DNA of 64,000 nucleotides from JACPPO01 sp965262505 (GCA_965262505.1 CBDHFM010000030.1:4340001-4404000); one strand, 5' to 3'; positions 36,002 through 44,597 are shown, numbered from the stretch's first letter. Numbers and translations are program-made. The notes: generated by a model from the letters alone, not told the origin.

Positions 36002-37302
36002 AGCCTGTAAGGAAATAACTGCTTGTACTGTTGATCGGCGAGTAGTACGCTGCGCCCGTGGAGGTGGCCACCCTGCGGGCAAAGCATGCAGCGCTGGCGC
36101 CCGTGCTCACGGAGCGATCGCGCCGGGTGTGGGCGGCGACTGAGGCCCAGGCGATCGGTTATGGCGGCACGGCGCTGGTCGCCCGAGCCACGGGTATCGC
36201 GACATCGACCATCCAGCGCGGTTTGCGTGAATTGACGGCGGACGAGCCGCTCGCGGGCGGCCGGACGCGAAGGGCGGGCGGCGGCCGCAAGCGCGCGATC
36301 GATCTCGATGCGACGCTGCTGCGCGATTTGGATGCGTTGGTTGAGCCGACCGCCCCCGGCGATCCCGACTCGCCGCTGCGGTGGACGTGCCAGAGCGCAC
36401 GGACGTTGGCGGTGGCGCTCGACGGTCTGGGCCACCGCGTCAGCCACACGGTGGTCGCCGAGTTGTTGCACGGACTGGGCTACAGCCTGCAGGGCAACGC
36501 CAAGACTCGTGAGGGCCGCCAGCATGTCGATCGGGACGCGCAGTTTCGGTACATCGCCCGGCGCGTGCGACGCGCGCAACGGCAACAGCAGCCGACGATT
36601 TCGGTGGACACCAAGAAGAAGGAGCTGGTCGGCGCGTTCAAGAACGCGGGCCGCACCTGGCGCCCGGCGAAGACGCCGCAGCGGGTACAGGTCCACGACT
36701 TCGTGATCCCGGCCACCGCCACCACGGGCGGGAAGGCCATTCCGTATGGCATCTACGATCTGCATCGCAACGAAGGCTGGGTGCGTGTCGGGATCGATCA
36801 CGACACCGCGAGCTTCGCGGTACGGTCGATCCAGCGTTGGTGGCAGCACATGGGTCGCCCGGCGTATCGACAAGCCCAGTCGCTGTTGATCACGGCGGAT
36901 GCAGGCGGGAGCAACGGGGCGCGCCTCCGGTTGTGGAAGTGGGAACTGCCGCGTCTGGCCAATCGGACGGGCTTGGTGATCACGGTCTGTCACTTTCCGC
37001 CGGGTACGAGCAAGTGGAACAAGATCGAGCATCGGGTGTTCTCGCACATCGCGATGAATTGGCGCGGCACCCCACTCGTCGACTTGGCCACGATCGTGAG
37101 CCTCATTGGCTCGACGCACAGTCGGTCCGGACTCCGCGTTCGGTCGGAACTCGACCGCGGCCAATACCCGGGTGGCCTCACCGTCACCGATGCGCAGCTG
37201 GCGACGGTACGCCTCGAGCGGCATCGCTTTCACGGCGACTGGAACTACACGATCCATCCCGCTGCTCCGAGAACACAAAAGTCAGTAATTGTCTGACAAG
37301 CC
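36002..37302 (+). mobile_element. ISAzo13-type insertion sequence, copy 1
   Basis: The element is flanked by CTTAG at 35,997-36,001 and 37,303-37,307. Imperfect terminal inverted repeats match at 16 of 22 positions (AGCCTGT... at the left, ...ACAAGCC at the right). It carries one transposase gene and is inserted in surE. It is almost identical to the copy at 61,392-62,692, with about four base changes noticed in roughly 1.3 kb, so movement was recent. Confidence 0.9.
36058..37296 (+). CDS. ISAzo13-family transposase, copy 1
   Basis: The 412-residue product starts at GTG 36,058 with an N-terminal helix-turn-helix (YGGTALVARATGIATSTIQR) and a DDE/RNase H-like core: TISVDTKKKELVGAFKNAG, then YGIYDLHRNEGWVRVGID, ITADAGGSNGARLRLWKWEL and CHFPPGTSKWNKIEHRVFSH. 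These motifs match ISAzo13-type transposases. It differs from the second copy at two residues seen (RGQYPGGL versus RGPYPGGI). It is intact. Confidence 0.88.
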   Translation: MEVATLRAKHAALAPVLTERSRRVWAATEAQAIGYGGTALVARATGIATSTIQRGLRELTADEPLAGGRTRRAGGGRKRAIDLDATLLRDLDALVEPTAPGDPDSPLRWTCQSARTLAVALDGLGHRVSHTVVAELLHGLGYSLQGNAKTREGRQHVDRDAQFRYIARRVRRAQRQQQPTISVDTKKKELVGAFKNAGRTWRPAKTPQRVQVHDFVIPATATTGGKAIPYGIYDLHRNEGWVRVGIDHDTASFAVRSIQRWWQHMGRPAYRQAQSLLITADAGGSNGARLRLWKWELPRLANRTGLVITVCHFPPGTSKWNKIEHRVFSHIAMNWRGTPLVDLATIVSLIGSTHSRSGLRVRSELDRGQYPGGLTVTDAQLATVRLERHRFHGDWNYTIHPAAPRTQKSVIV

Positions 37303-37750
37303 CTTAGTCCGAGGAGCACGCAGGTAGCCGGAGTCCCGTCGACGGCGTACTCGTTGACGCTTTCCTGCGTGACCACCACCGTGCCGAGCTCGAGCGACGC
37401 ACTACTGCCGCTGCGATTCGTGGCCGGCGCGACCACCGTCACCGTGTGTCCGGCCGCCTCGAGGGCGTCCTTCATTGTCTGGATCCCCACCGAGTCCCAG
37501 CCGTCGTCGTTGGTCAGCAGGATGTCGAGGGCCGCGGCCGGACCGGCGGCTGTGCAGAGCAGCGCGACAGCCAGCACGGTCTGTTTCCATAGAGTCTTCA
37601 TGGGCGTAACTCCCCGGCGGCCCGTGGCAGAAGTGCTCACGGATAGGTTGACGACAGAACTTGCATGCAGCAAGATGCGCTTATCAAGCATGGACAATTA
37701 TTCGCTGAACTGTACCGCCACGGATTTCTTGGACAGCCGGGTGAGTGTAT

Positions 37751-38656
37751 TCACGCGGCCGTGGTGAGCGCAACCGCGCGACGGACGACGGCGGGTGCGC
37801 GGAAGCCGAGTCGCTCGATCAACCACTGCTGGTTATAGGTCTCCTTGAAGGTGCGCAGCGCCTGCTGCAAGTCCTCGACATCCGTAAAGTGGCGCACCCA
37901 CAGCAGCTGTTCCTTGAGGGTGCGGAAGAACCGTTCGATGCAGCCGTTCCCCTCGGGCTGGCGGACGAAGGCCGGTGATGACACGATGCCGAGGAACCGG
38001 AGCTCGGCGTGAAAGTCGTTGCTCATGTACTGACTGCCGTGGTCGTGGCGCATCGTGAGCCCGCTCGCCACGCCGGCGGCCATCGTCCCGAAGTGATCTC
38101 GGACGCCCTGGCGCACCGGCTCCAACGCCTCGAAGCGCGTGCCGGACTTCGCCGCGTGTAGTCCCACACATTCGGCCGTGCAGTGATCGATCGCCCCGAC
38201 GATCGTGACGTGGCCGTCCGCCAGCGTCACGGTGGCCGTCGCATCGGTGCCCCACATCACGTTGGGACTGGCGGTGACGATGGTGCCGTCGTGGGGACGG
38301 GCGGCGACCGGCGTGGGCAGCCGCGCAGGGCCGAGCAAGTCGGCAGCGCGCATCACGACCAACGTCCGACGTTTCGACGTGCGCAGCCCCTGCACCCGCA
38401 AGCGCGCCCAGATCTTGCGGTGCCCTTCGCCGTGGAACGGACTCGCGGCGATCACGGCCCGGACCGCGGCCGTCAGCGCCGCATCCGACTGGGGCGGCTT
38501 GGGTCCGCGCTTGGCCACCGACGTCGGCCGGGCGCGCCGGGTCCGTTGCGCGTAGACCGTCGAGCGCGGCACCTGCCACACGCGCGTGACGCGGGCGATG
38601 CCGTACGGCCGGTGGGTGGGGGGCGAAGTCGCGTGACGCATCGCTTCGACCTCCAC
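37751..38656 (-). CDS. IS3 transposase OrfB (integrase core)
   Basis: The frame encodes the rve/DDE integrase core: MWGTDATATVTLADGH with the first Asp, MRHDHGSQYMSNDF with the second, and QPEGNGCIERFFRTLKEQL with the Glu. It should be joined to OrfA by -1 frameshifting in their overlap (about 38,640). The region is complete. Confidence 0.88.
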   Translation of the reverse strand: MEVEAMRHATSPPTHRPYGIARVTRVWQVPRSTVYAQRTRRARPTSVAKRGPKPPQSDAALTAAVRAVIAASPFHGEGHRKIWARLRVQGLRTSKRRTLVVMRAADLLGPARLPTPVAARPHDGTIVTASPNVMWGTDATATVTLADGHVTIVGAIDHCTAECVGLHAAKSGTRFEALEPVRQGVRDHFGTMAAGVASGLTMRHDHGSQYMSNDFHAELRFLGIVSSPAFVRQPEGNGCIERFFRTLKEQLLWVRHFTDVEDLQQALRTFKETYNQQWLIERLGFRAPAVVRRAVALTTAA

Positions 38657-39030
38657 CAGCCCAAAGGGCGGCCGGCCTCCAGGTGTCGAATCTTCTCGGC
38701 CAGCAACGCCTTGTCGGTGGCGAGATCCGCCACGACGCGCTTGAGCCGCCGCGTGTCCGCGCCCTCGACGGCGACCTCGCGATGCTTGAGGCGGGCCTCA
38801 CCGCCGGCCACGAAGTCGTCACGCCACTGCGAGAGCTTCGCCGCCGTCACGCCATGGCGACGACTGAGGCTCTCGAGTGATTCCCCCTTGAGGACCTCGA
38901 TGACCACGGAGACTTTTCGTCGCGCGGACCACCGCCCCGTGCCGACGAGCGCCCACGAGGCTGAGGCCTCTGCGGTCGCCCTCCGGGCTCCCTCCGAGGC
39001 CTCAGCCTCGTGCTGTTTTCCCTTGGACAT
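38473..39030 (-). CDS. IS3 transposase OrfA
   Basis: The N-terminal part is a helix-turn-helix of the IS3 OrfA type (RRKVSVVIEVLKGESLESLS, then RRHGVTAAKLSQWRDDF) followed by a leucine-zipper-like helix (TRRLKRVVADLATDKALLAE). The last roughly 55 residues read the OrfB region out of frame and are probably not meaningful; the true product is about 125 residues plus the frameshift fusion. Confidence 0.8.
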   Translation of the reverse strand: MSKGKQHEAEASEGARRATAEASASWALVGTGRWSARRKVSVVIEVLKGESLESLSRRHGVTAAKLSQWRDDFVAGGEARLKHREVAVEGADTRRLKRVVADLATDKALLAEKIRHLEAGRPLGWWRSKRCVTRLRPPPTGRTASPASRACGRCRARRSTRNGPGAPGRRRWPSADPSRPSRMRR

Positions 39031-39097
39031 AACTCATTCTCCTTCTCGCAGAAGGCTGTCCAAAGAAATCGTGGGGCGCGGGAATTATTCGCTGAAC

Positions 39098-39492
39098 ACA
39101 TTGATTAGGTTCTTATGTTTCTTCTCACTTGCCTACGTATTAGGTGTGTGGGTAAAGAAGAAAAACATCAAAGTAAATTATTTTAGCGGAGCCAGTTGGC
39201 GTACGTTTTGGAAAACATAAATATAAGTCAAGGGCTCTCTTTACAAAAAAAGTATACGCGAAGTATTGAGGGTAGCTTGTGTGTATTTGTTAGTGGGATA
39301 TTAACAATACTGCTGGTGAGTGAGCAGCTAACATCCACTGAGGTTATTGTCGGATTGTTAATAATCCCAATTGCAATGACAATAGCGGAGGCGTTTTCAC
39401 CTCATACATGGGATGCCCCATTCCTATATTTGGCTGGCGGGCTATCCACGGTTGTCGTTCTGGAAGCGTCGAGTTTTTCGCAAAGTGTATAA
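39098..39492 (+). pseudogene. AT-rich remnant of a membrane kinase-like gene
   Basis: This 395-bp stretch is much richer in A+T than anything around it. Two frames carry membrane-like peptides: LCFFSLAYVLGVWVKKKNIK ending at 39,220, and 39,196-39,492 with KKYTRSIEGSLCVFVSGIL and two hydrophobic helices. The K-x-x-x-x-S-x-E-G-S pattern resembles diacylglycerol/polyprenol kinase-like membrane proteins, but that is a weak match. The 5' end is cut by the IS3 junction and the frames do not join. I read it as a transferred, decayed fragment. Confidence 0.5.
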
Positions 39493-39527
39493 CGAGGCCG
39501 TTCATCGCGAACATGCCTCCGCGGCCT

Positions 39528-39542
39528 GAGGCACGGAGCCTC
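39528..39542. repeat. Hairpin motif shared with the comEC 3' end
   Basis: GAGGC-ACGGA-GCCTC, followed by CTCGGCAAA, matches the sequence after comEC at 35,300 except for two bases. It lies 3' of mazG and after the AT-rich remnant. No T-tract follows. Confidence 0.4.
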
Positions 39543-39574
39543 CTCGGCAAAGGCACCCCAAGGCGCGAGCCGGG

Positions 39575-40402
39575 TCACGCAGACTCCTTCACCCGCTGCC
39601 ACTCGTCTTCCATCTCCTCCAGCGTCGCGTCTTGAACTGACCGGCCGCGCGCGGCGAAGGCCTGCTCCACGGCGTCGAACCGGCGCGTGAACTTCTCGTT
39701 GGCGCGGCGGAGCGCCGCCTCGGGCTCGATCCCGAGCTTGCGCGACAGGTTGGCGATCGCAAAGAGCAGATCGCCCGTTTCTTCTTCGGCCCGCGAGGGA
39801 TCGCCCGTCGCCACCTCGTGGCGCAGCTCGGCGACCTCTTCCTCGATCTTGTCGACCACATCGGCGGGTCTCGCCCAGTCGAAGCCGACCGCGGCGGCCC
39901 TGGCACTGATCTCGTACGCGAGCAGGAGCGACGGGAGTGTCTTTGGCACCCCGCTCAAGGTGGTCTTCGGGCGGGCCGCGTCCTCTCCCGCCTCGGCGCG
40001 CTCGCGCGTCTTGATCGCTTCCCACTGCTGGTTGACCTGATCCGTCGTGATCGACGTGTCCCGGTCCTCGCGCGCGAAGACGTGCGGGTGGCGCCGGACG
40101 AGCTTGGCGCAGACGGCATCGATCGCGTCCGCGATCGAGAAGTCGCCCGCCTCCTCGCTGATCTGCGCCAAAAAGACGACCTCGTAGAGATAGTCGCCCA
40201 GTTCTTCGCGCAGGCGGGCAGGGGAGCCGCTCTCGATGGCCTCCAGCACCTCGTAGGTCTCCTCGAGCACGAACGGACGCAGCGAGGTGAGCGTCTGCTC
40301 GCGGTCCCACGGGCACCCGTCGGGTGCTCGCAGTGTGCGCATGATGTCAACGAGTCTGTCGAATCTGGCGCCGGCAGTGTCGGCCATAGCAGTGTCGGCC
40401 AT
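39575..40402 (-). CDS. mazG: Nucleoside triphosphate pyrophosphohydrolase MazG
   Basis: The 275-residue product has two MazG domains: the first with CPWDREQT, then LEETYEVLEAIE (EExxE) and GDYLYEVVFLA; the second with KIEEEVAELRHE and EETGDLLFAIANL. MazG hydrolyses NTPs to NMP and pyrophosphate, clearing abnormal nucleotides. I chose MADTAMADTA at 40,402, since upstream ATGs run into the divergent gene. It is divergent from the DUF1844 gene. Confidence 0.92.
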   Translation of the reverse strand: MADTAMADTAGARFDRLVDIMRTLRAPDGCPWDREQTLTSLRPFVLEETYEVLEAIESGSPARLREELGDYLYEVVFLAQISEEAGDFSIADAIDAVCAKLVRRHPHVFAREDRDTSITTDQVNQQWEAIKTRERAEAGEDAARPKTTLSGVPKTLPSLLLAYEISARAAAVGFDWARPADVVDKIEEEVAELRHEVATGDPSRAEEETGDLLFAIANLSRKLGIEPEAALRRANEKFTRRFDAVEQAFAARGRSVQDATLEEMEDEWQRVKESA

Positions 40403-40437
40403 GGATGTCTCCGGCGCGTATGCTACCATCCGGATTC

Positions 40438-40779
40438 GTGGCCGAAGAGACGCCCAACCCATCCACTGCCGAACCCGATCCGTCAGCCATCACCTTCGTC
40501 GGATTCGTGCTGTCGCTCGCGCATACCGCCGCCGTGCACTTCGGCGACGTGGCCGATCCCTTCAGCGGCGCGAAGGGAGAGGCGAACCTCGCGGCAGCCC
40601 AGCAGATGATCGACATCCTTGCGCTCATGGAAGAGAAGACGCGTGGCAATCTGACGGCCGAGGAGCGCCAGTTGATCGAACAGGTGCTCTTCGAGCTTCG
40701 TCTGCGCTTCGTCGAGGCCCAGAACGCCTCGTCCGAGACATCGGTGGCCGAGCCCGAGTTGCGCATCATCCTCCCTTGA
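40438..40779 (+). CDS. DUF1844 protein
   Basis: The 113-residue acidic helical protein has the DUF1844 pattern: FVGFVLSLAHTAAVHFGD, NLAAAQQMIDILALMEEKT and NLTAEERQLIEQVLFELRLR. The GTG at 40,438 is the only start that gives the usual length. The family is widespread in Acidobacteriota and related bacteria and has no established function. It leads a four-gene run (metallo-hydrolase, ribF, cysS). Confidence 0.85.
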   Translation: MAEETPNPSTAEPDPSAITFVGFVLSLAHTAAVHFGDVADPFSGAKGEANLAAAQQMIDILALMEEKTRGNLTAEERQLIEQVLFELRLRFVEAQNASSETSVAEPELRIILP

Positions 40780-40798
40780 GCCCGGAGCGCAGCAGGGG

Positions 40799-41590
40799 AT
40801 GACCCTTCCTGCGAGGATTACCTTCCTCGGCACCGGCACGTCGGCCGGGGTTCCCGTGATCGCCTGCACCTGTGCGGTGTGCCGGTCGACGGACCCGCAC
40901 GACCGCCGGCTGCGCCCATCCATCCACGTTGACGTCCAGGGACGGGCATCGATCCTCGTCGATACGAGTCCTGACCTCCGACAGCAGGTGCTCACCCACG
41001 GCGTCGCGCGCGTCGATGCCGTGCTGTTTACCCACAGTCATGCGGATCACATTCTCGGCCTCGACGAGATCCGCCGTTTCAATTTCGTGCAGGGGGGGCC
41101 GATCCCCTGCTACGCGACCACGGAGGCCTGGGAGAGCATCCGGCGGATGTTCTACTACGTCTTCGACGGCCTGCCGCGGCAGGGTGGCGGGATCCCGAAG
41201 ATCGACGCACGCGACATCGAGGGTCCGTTCACCATTGCCGGTGTGCACGTGCTCCCGGTGCCGCTCTTGCATGGACGGTTGCCGATTCTGGGGTTTCGCT
41301 TCGGCAGCTTTGCGTATCTGACCGACTGCAGCGCGATTCCGGACGACTCGTGGCCGCTCGTGGCCGGCGTCGACACGCTGGTGATTGACGCCCTTCGCGA
41401 CAAGAAGCATTCCACCCACTTCACGGTGGCCGAAGCGCTCGAGGCGATCGCGCGCATCGCGCCGCGCCGCGCGTACTTGACGCACATGGCCCACGACTTG
41501 GGCCACGCCGGGACGAACGCGCGGCTGCCTGCGGGCGTCGAACTGGCATATGATGGCCTCGTGCTCGACGCCACCGTCGACGCGTCGTAG
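40799..41590 (+). CDS. MBL-fold metallo-hydrolase (PhnP-like)
   Basis: This 263-residue metallo-beta-lactamase-fold enzyme begins ITFLGTGTSAGVPVIACTC, a phosphodiesterase-type start with cysteines CTCAVC. The metal motif is THSHADHILGLDE, with later ligands in PLLHGRLPILGFR, LTDCSAIPDD and YLTHMAHDLGH. The cysteine-rich N-terminus is like PhnP and related phosphodiesterases. The substrate is unknown. It is 5 bp before ribF. Confidence 0.88.
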   Translation: MTLPARITFLGTGTSAGVPVIACTCAVCRSTDPHDRRLRPSIHVDVQGRASILVDTSPDLRQQVLTHGVARVDAVLFTHSHADHILGLDEIRRFNFVQGGPIPCYATTEAWESIRRMFYYVFDGLPRQGGGIPKIDARDIEGPFTIAGVHVLPVPLLHGRLPILGFRFGSFAYLTDCSAIPDDSWPLVAGVDTLVIDALRDKKHSTHFTVAEALEAIARIAPRRAYLTHMAHDLGHAGTNARLPAGVELAYDGLVLDATVDAS

Positions 41591-41595
41591 CCCGC

Positions 41596-42534
41596 ATGGA
41601 AGTCCTGCACTTTCCCGATACCCAGCGGCCGCCGTGGCTCGTGCAGCCCGTGCTCGCGCTCGGCAATTTCGACGGCCTGCACCGCGGGCATCTCAAGGTG
41701 ATCGAGCGCGTCAAGCGGGGTGCCGCCGAGCACGGTGGCATCGCCATGGCGATGGTCTTCGATCCACACCCACCCCGCGTCCTCCGCCCCGACAAGGCGC
41801 AGCCGCTGCTGATGACCGATGTGCAGCGCCTCGAGGGGCTGGATCGGGCGGGCATCCACTGCGTCGCCGTCGTCCGATTTACCCTCGAACTCTCGCGTTG
41901 GGATCCGGAGACCTTTGTCCGCACGGTGCTCGTGGACTGGCTGCGCGTGTCGGAAGTGTGGGTGGGCGGCAATTTTCTTTTCGGCCACGAGCGCAGCGGC
42001 AACTTCACGACGCTTCGCACGCTCGGCCAGCGACACGGGTTTCGGGCGGAGAAAATCGACCCGGTGCGGTACAAGGAGTTCGTGATCAGCAGCACGCGCA
42101 TCCGCCGTCTGGTGACCGAAGGTCGCATGGACGAGGCCGCCGCGCTGCTCGGCCATGCGTATTGCCTCGCCGGCACGATCGTCAAGGGCCGCAATCGAGG
42201 CCGCGAGATCGGGTTTCCGACCGCGAACCTGCAGACCGCCAACGAGCTCGTCCCGCCCAACGGCGTCTACGCCACGACGCTGACGGTTGACGGCGTCGTC
42301 CATGCCGGGCTCACCAACATCGGCGTCAACCCCACGTTTGGCGACAGCACGACGGCGACCATCGAGACCTACGTGCTCCGATACGAGGGTGACCTCTACG
42401 GCCGCGAGGTGCAGCTTGGTTTCGTGCAGCGGCTGCGCGACGAGCGGCGGTTCGACGATGTGGACGGGTTGAAGGCGCAGATCGAGGCGGACCGCCGGAG
42501 CGCCGAGCGATTGTTTACGCGACTGTCGGTCTGA
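41596..42534 (+). CDS. ribF: Bifunctional riboflavin kinase / FAD synthetase
   Basis: RibF makes FMN and then FAD. The 312-residue product has the N-terminal FAD synthetase nucleotidyltransferase domain (LALGNFDGLHRGHLKVIERV, VGGNFLFGHERSGN, SSTRIRRLVTEG) and the C-terminal riboflavin kinase barrel (GRNRGREIGFPTANL, NGVYATTLTVDG, NIGVNPTFGDS, VLRYEGDLYGREVQLGFV). It is complete. Confidence 0.95.
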   Translation: MEVLHFPDTQRPPWLVQPVLALGNFDGLHRGHLKVIERVKRGAAEHGGIAMAMVFDPHPPRVLRPDKAQPLLMTDVQRLEGLDRAGIHCVAVVRFTLELSRWDPETFVRTVLVDWLRVSEVWVGGNFLFGHERSGNFTTLRTLGQRHGFRAEKIDPVRYKEFVISSTRIRRLVTEGRMDEAAALLGHAYCLAGTIVKGRNRGREIGFPTANLQTANELVPPNGVYATTLTVDGVVHAGLTNIGVNPTFGDSTTATIETYVLRYEGDLYGREVQLGFVQRLRDERRFDDVDGLKAQIEADRRSAERLFTRLSV

Positions 42535-42544
42535 CGTCATCCCC

Positions 42545-43960
42545 ATGCTGCATCTCTACAACACGCTCACGCGGCAGGAGGAGCCGTTCGCGCCGCTCGG
42601 CGGCAACACCGTTCGGATGTATGCCTGCGGCCCAACCGTGTACGGCCGGGCGCACATCGGCAATTTCCGGACGTTCGTGTGCCTGGACGTCCTGCGCCGC
42701 ACGCTCGAGTACGTGTGCGGCCACAACGTGCGGGAGGCGGTGAACTACACCGACGTCGACGACAAGACGATTGCCGGCGCCCAGCAGGCGGGCGTGCCGC
42801 TGCGCGAGTACACGGAGCCCTGGATCCAGGCGTTCCGCGAGGACATGGCACAGCTTGGCATCGAGACGCCGGAGGAAACGCCGCGTGCTACCGACGAGGA
42901 CAACCTCCGCGCCATGGGAGATCTGATCGTCGCGCTCGAGCGCAACGGCCACACCTATCGCCGCGACGGCTCGATCTACTTCAAGATTTCGACCTTGCCG
43001 CAGTACGGCCGGCTCGCGCGGCTCGACCGGGACGGCATGCAGGACGGCGCCCGCGTGGACACCGACGAGTACTCCAAGGACAACCCGCGCGACTTCGTCC
43101 TGTGGAAAGCCTCGAAACCCGGTGAGCCTGTATGGGACTACGGCACCGGCCCCGGTCGTCCCGGGTGGCACATCGAGTGTTCCGCCATGGCGCTGAGGCT
43201 CCTAGGCGAGCCGCCGCTCGACATCCATGCCGGCGGTGTCGACCTGATCTTCCCGCACCACGAAAACGAGATCGCGCAGAGCGAGGGGGCCACGAAGCAG
43301 CCGTTCGCGCGCGTCTGGGTGCACATCGAGCACCTGTTCGTCGAGAGCGAGAAGATGTCGAAGTCGCTCGGCAACGTCTACACGCTTGCCGAGATTGCCG
43401 CGCGCGGGCACCGGGCGTCGGCGTTGCGATATCTGCTCCTCTCGTCCCATTACCGGAAGCAGCTCAACTTCACCTGGACCGGCATGGAACAGGCGGAGGA
43501 GGCGATTCGCCGGATCGTCGACTTTCGGGCGCGCCTGAACAGCGTGACGGGTGACGGCGTGCATCCGCGTGTGCCGGAAGCGGTGGCCAAGGCACGGCAG
43601 GCGTTCAGGTCGGCGCTTGAAGCCGATCTCAACACGGCGGCGGCGCTGGCAGCCGTGTTCGATCTCGTGCGGGATCTGAATGCGGCCATCGATGTCCGGG
43701 AGATGTCGGCCGCCGAGGCGGCGGACGTGCGGCAGTTGATGGACGAGTGCGACCGTGTGCTGGGGGTGGTGAGCCTGCGGCAGGCGGAGGATGCGCAGCC
43801 GCCCGTGCCCGTGGAGGAGATCGAGCGGTCGATCGAGGAGCGGCGGGCCGCGCGCCAGCGCCGTGACTTTGCCGCGTCGGACCGCATCCGCGACGAGCTG
43901 GCCGAGCGTGGCGTCCTGCTCGAGGACAATCCCGGCGGCACACGCTGGAAGAAGAAGTGA
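42545..43960 (+). CDS. cysS: Cysteinyl-tRNA synthetase
   Basis: This 471-residue class I synthetase has the zinc Cys at C28, HIGN at 37-40, KMSKS at 270-274 and the conserved WHIECSAMA and GGVDLIFPHHENEIAQSE segments. Together with tRNA-Cys 800 bp downstream this region handles cysteine charging. The MITE-like repeat starts 12 bp after the stop. Confidence 0.96.
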   Translation: MLHLYNTLTRQEEPFAPLGGNTVRMYACGPTVYGRAHIGNFRTFVCLDVLRRTLEYVCGHNVREAVNYTDVDDKTIAGAQQAGVPLREYTEPWIQAFREDMAQLGIETPEETPRATDEDNLRAMGDLIVALERNGHTYRRDGSIYFKISTLPQYGRLARLDRDGMQDGARVDTDEYSKDNPRDFVLWKASKPGEPVWDYGTGPGRPGWHIECSAMALRLLGEPPLDIHAGGVDLIFPHHENEIAQSEGATKQPFARVWVHIEHLFVESEKMSKSLGNVYTLAEIAARGHRASALRYLLLSSHYRKQLNFTWTGMEQAEEAIRRIVDFRARLNSVTGDGVHPRVPEAVAKARQAFRSALEADLNTAAALAAVFDLVRDLNAAIDVREMSAAEAADVRQLMDECDRVLGVVSLRQAEDAQPPVPVEEIERSIEERRAARQRRDFAASDRIRDELAERGVLLEDNPGGTRWKKK

Positions 43961-43972
43961 CCGGCGCCGTCG

Positions 43973-44126
43973 AGGCGGTTTCATAACCTCCAGCCGGGTC
44001 CTGATCGCGGACAGCCCCGTTCGTGCTCGGCGCCCAAACCAGGTGTCACGTGTGTGGCGCCTGCGGCGCGAACGGGGCGGCCCCGTCCGCGGCCACCCGC
44101 AGCGAGGTTATGAAACCGCCTCTTAG
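43973..44126 (+). repeat. MITE-like palindromic repeat, copy 2
   Basis: This copy has perfect 18-bp terminal inverted repeats: AGGCGGTTTCATAACCTC at 43,973-43,990 and GAGGTTATGAAACCGCCT at 44,104-44,121. Inside, GCCCCGTTCG pairs with CGAACGGGGC, where copy 1 has GCCCCATTCG and CGAATGGGGC, a compensatory change. It contains no gene and no transposase. It lies between cysS and yraN. Confidence 0.88.
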
Positions 44127-44150
44127 TACTGTGTTACTCGGGCCTCGCGT

Positions 44151-44534
44151 TTGCGTGTGTCAGCGGCCGTGGTCCGAGATGGCCGTCAATCGCTGGGGAA
44201 GGTGGGCGAAGACCTCGCGTGCAGAGAACTCGCGCGCCGCGGGTACGCAATTCTTGAACGCCGGTATCGCACCCGGTACGGCGAGATCGACATCATCGCG
44301 AACGCGGGGCAGACCATCGTCTTCGTCGAGGTGAAGGCCCGGGCCGGCGATGCCTACGGCGGCAGCCTTGCGGCCGTGACCCCCTCCAAGCAGCAGCGGA
44401 TCGTGTGGATGGCGAGCGACTTTCTCGCGCGGCGTGGTCTACAGGACCAGCCGTGCCGCTTCGACGTCGTGACCGTTGATTTCGAGGATGGACGTTCGCG
44501 CATCGAGGTGTACCCGCATGCGTTTACGGCCTGA
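44151..44534 (+). CDS. yraN: UPF0102 / YraN family endonuclease-like protein
   Basis: The roughly 127-residue product has the YraN core: LGKVGEDLACRELARRGYAI, RYRTRYGEIDIIANAGQTIV and FVEVKARAGDAYGG. This is a PD-(D/E)xK nuclease fold (E in GEIDII, E-x-K in VEVK). Its role is undetermined, possibly in DNA repair or uptake. The start is unsure: TTG 44,151 or a nearby GTG; the leader includes the right end of the MITE-like repeat. Confidence 0.88.
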   Translation: MRVSAAVVRDGRQSLGKVGEDLACRELARRGYAILERRYRTRYGEIDIIANAGQTIVFVEVKARAGDAYGGSLAAVTPSKQQRIVWMASDFLARRGLQDQPCRFDVVTVDFEDGRSRIEVYPHAFTA

Positions 44535-44597
44535 CTCGAGGGCTGAGCCTGCGGCTTTGCCCATTTGCGACCTCGTATGCGACGCGACGGCCCGGAT

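Larger units (their letters stand above)
35462..37601 (-). pseudogene. surE: surE-like acid phosphatase, split by an IS
   Basis: The 5' part (37,601-37,303) encodes a signal peptide (VLAVALLCTAAGPAAA), then LDILLTNDDGWDSVGI and GTPATCVLLGL. The 3' part (36,001-35,462) continues SAILTQPADLVISGTNEGAN. Removing the inserted element and one CTTAG copy joins them in frame as a roughly 279-residue exported SurE 5'/3'-nucleotidase-like protein. Standard SurE is cytosolic, so this is a secreted paralogue. The insertion falls between the active-site DD motif and the SGTNEGAN loop, so it is inactivated. Confidence 0.9.
37711..39082 (-). mobile_element. IS3-family insertion sequence
   Basis: The ends carry inverted repeats that share GATTTCTT-GGACAGCC (left end near 37,723-37,738, right end near 39,051-39,068). 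The element begins TGTACCGCC. It encodes orfA and orfB on the minus strand. It is bracketed by identical 15-bp direct repeats AATTATTCGCTGAAC at 37,696-37,710 and 39,083-39,097, longer than the 3-5 bp usual for IS3. Confidence 0.85.

Noticed and set aside
35462..36082. An independent gene starting at 36,082
   Set aside because: Its first 26 codons lie in the IS; the rest is the 3' part of the split surE-like gene.
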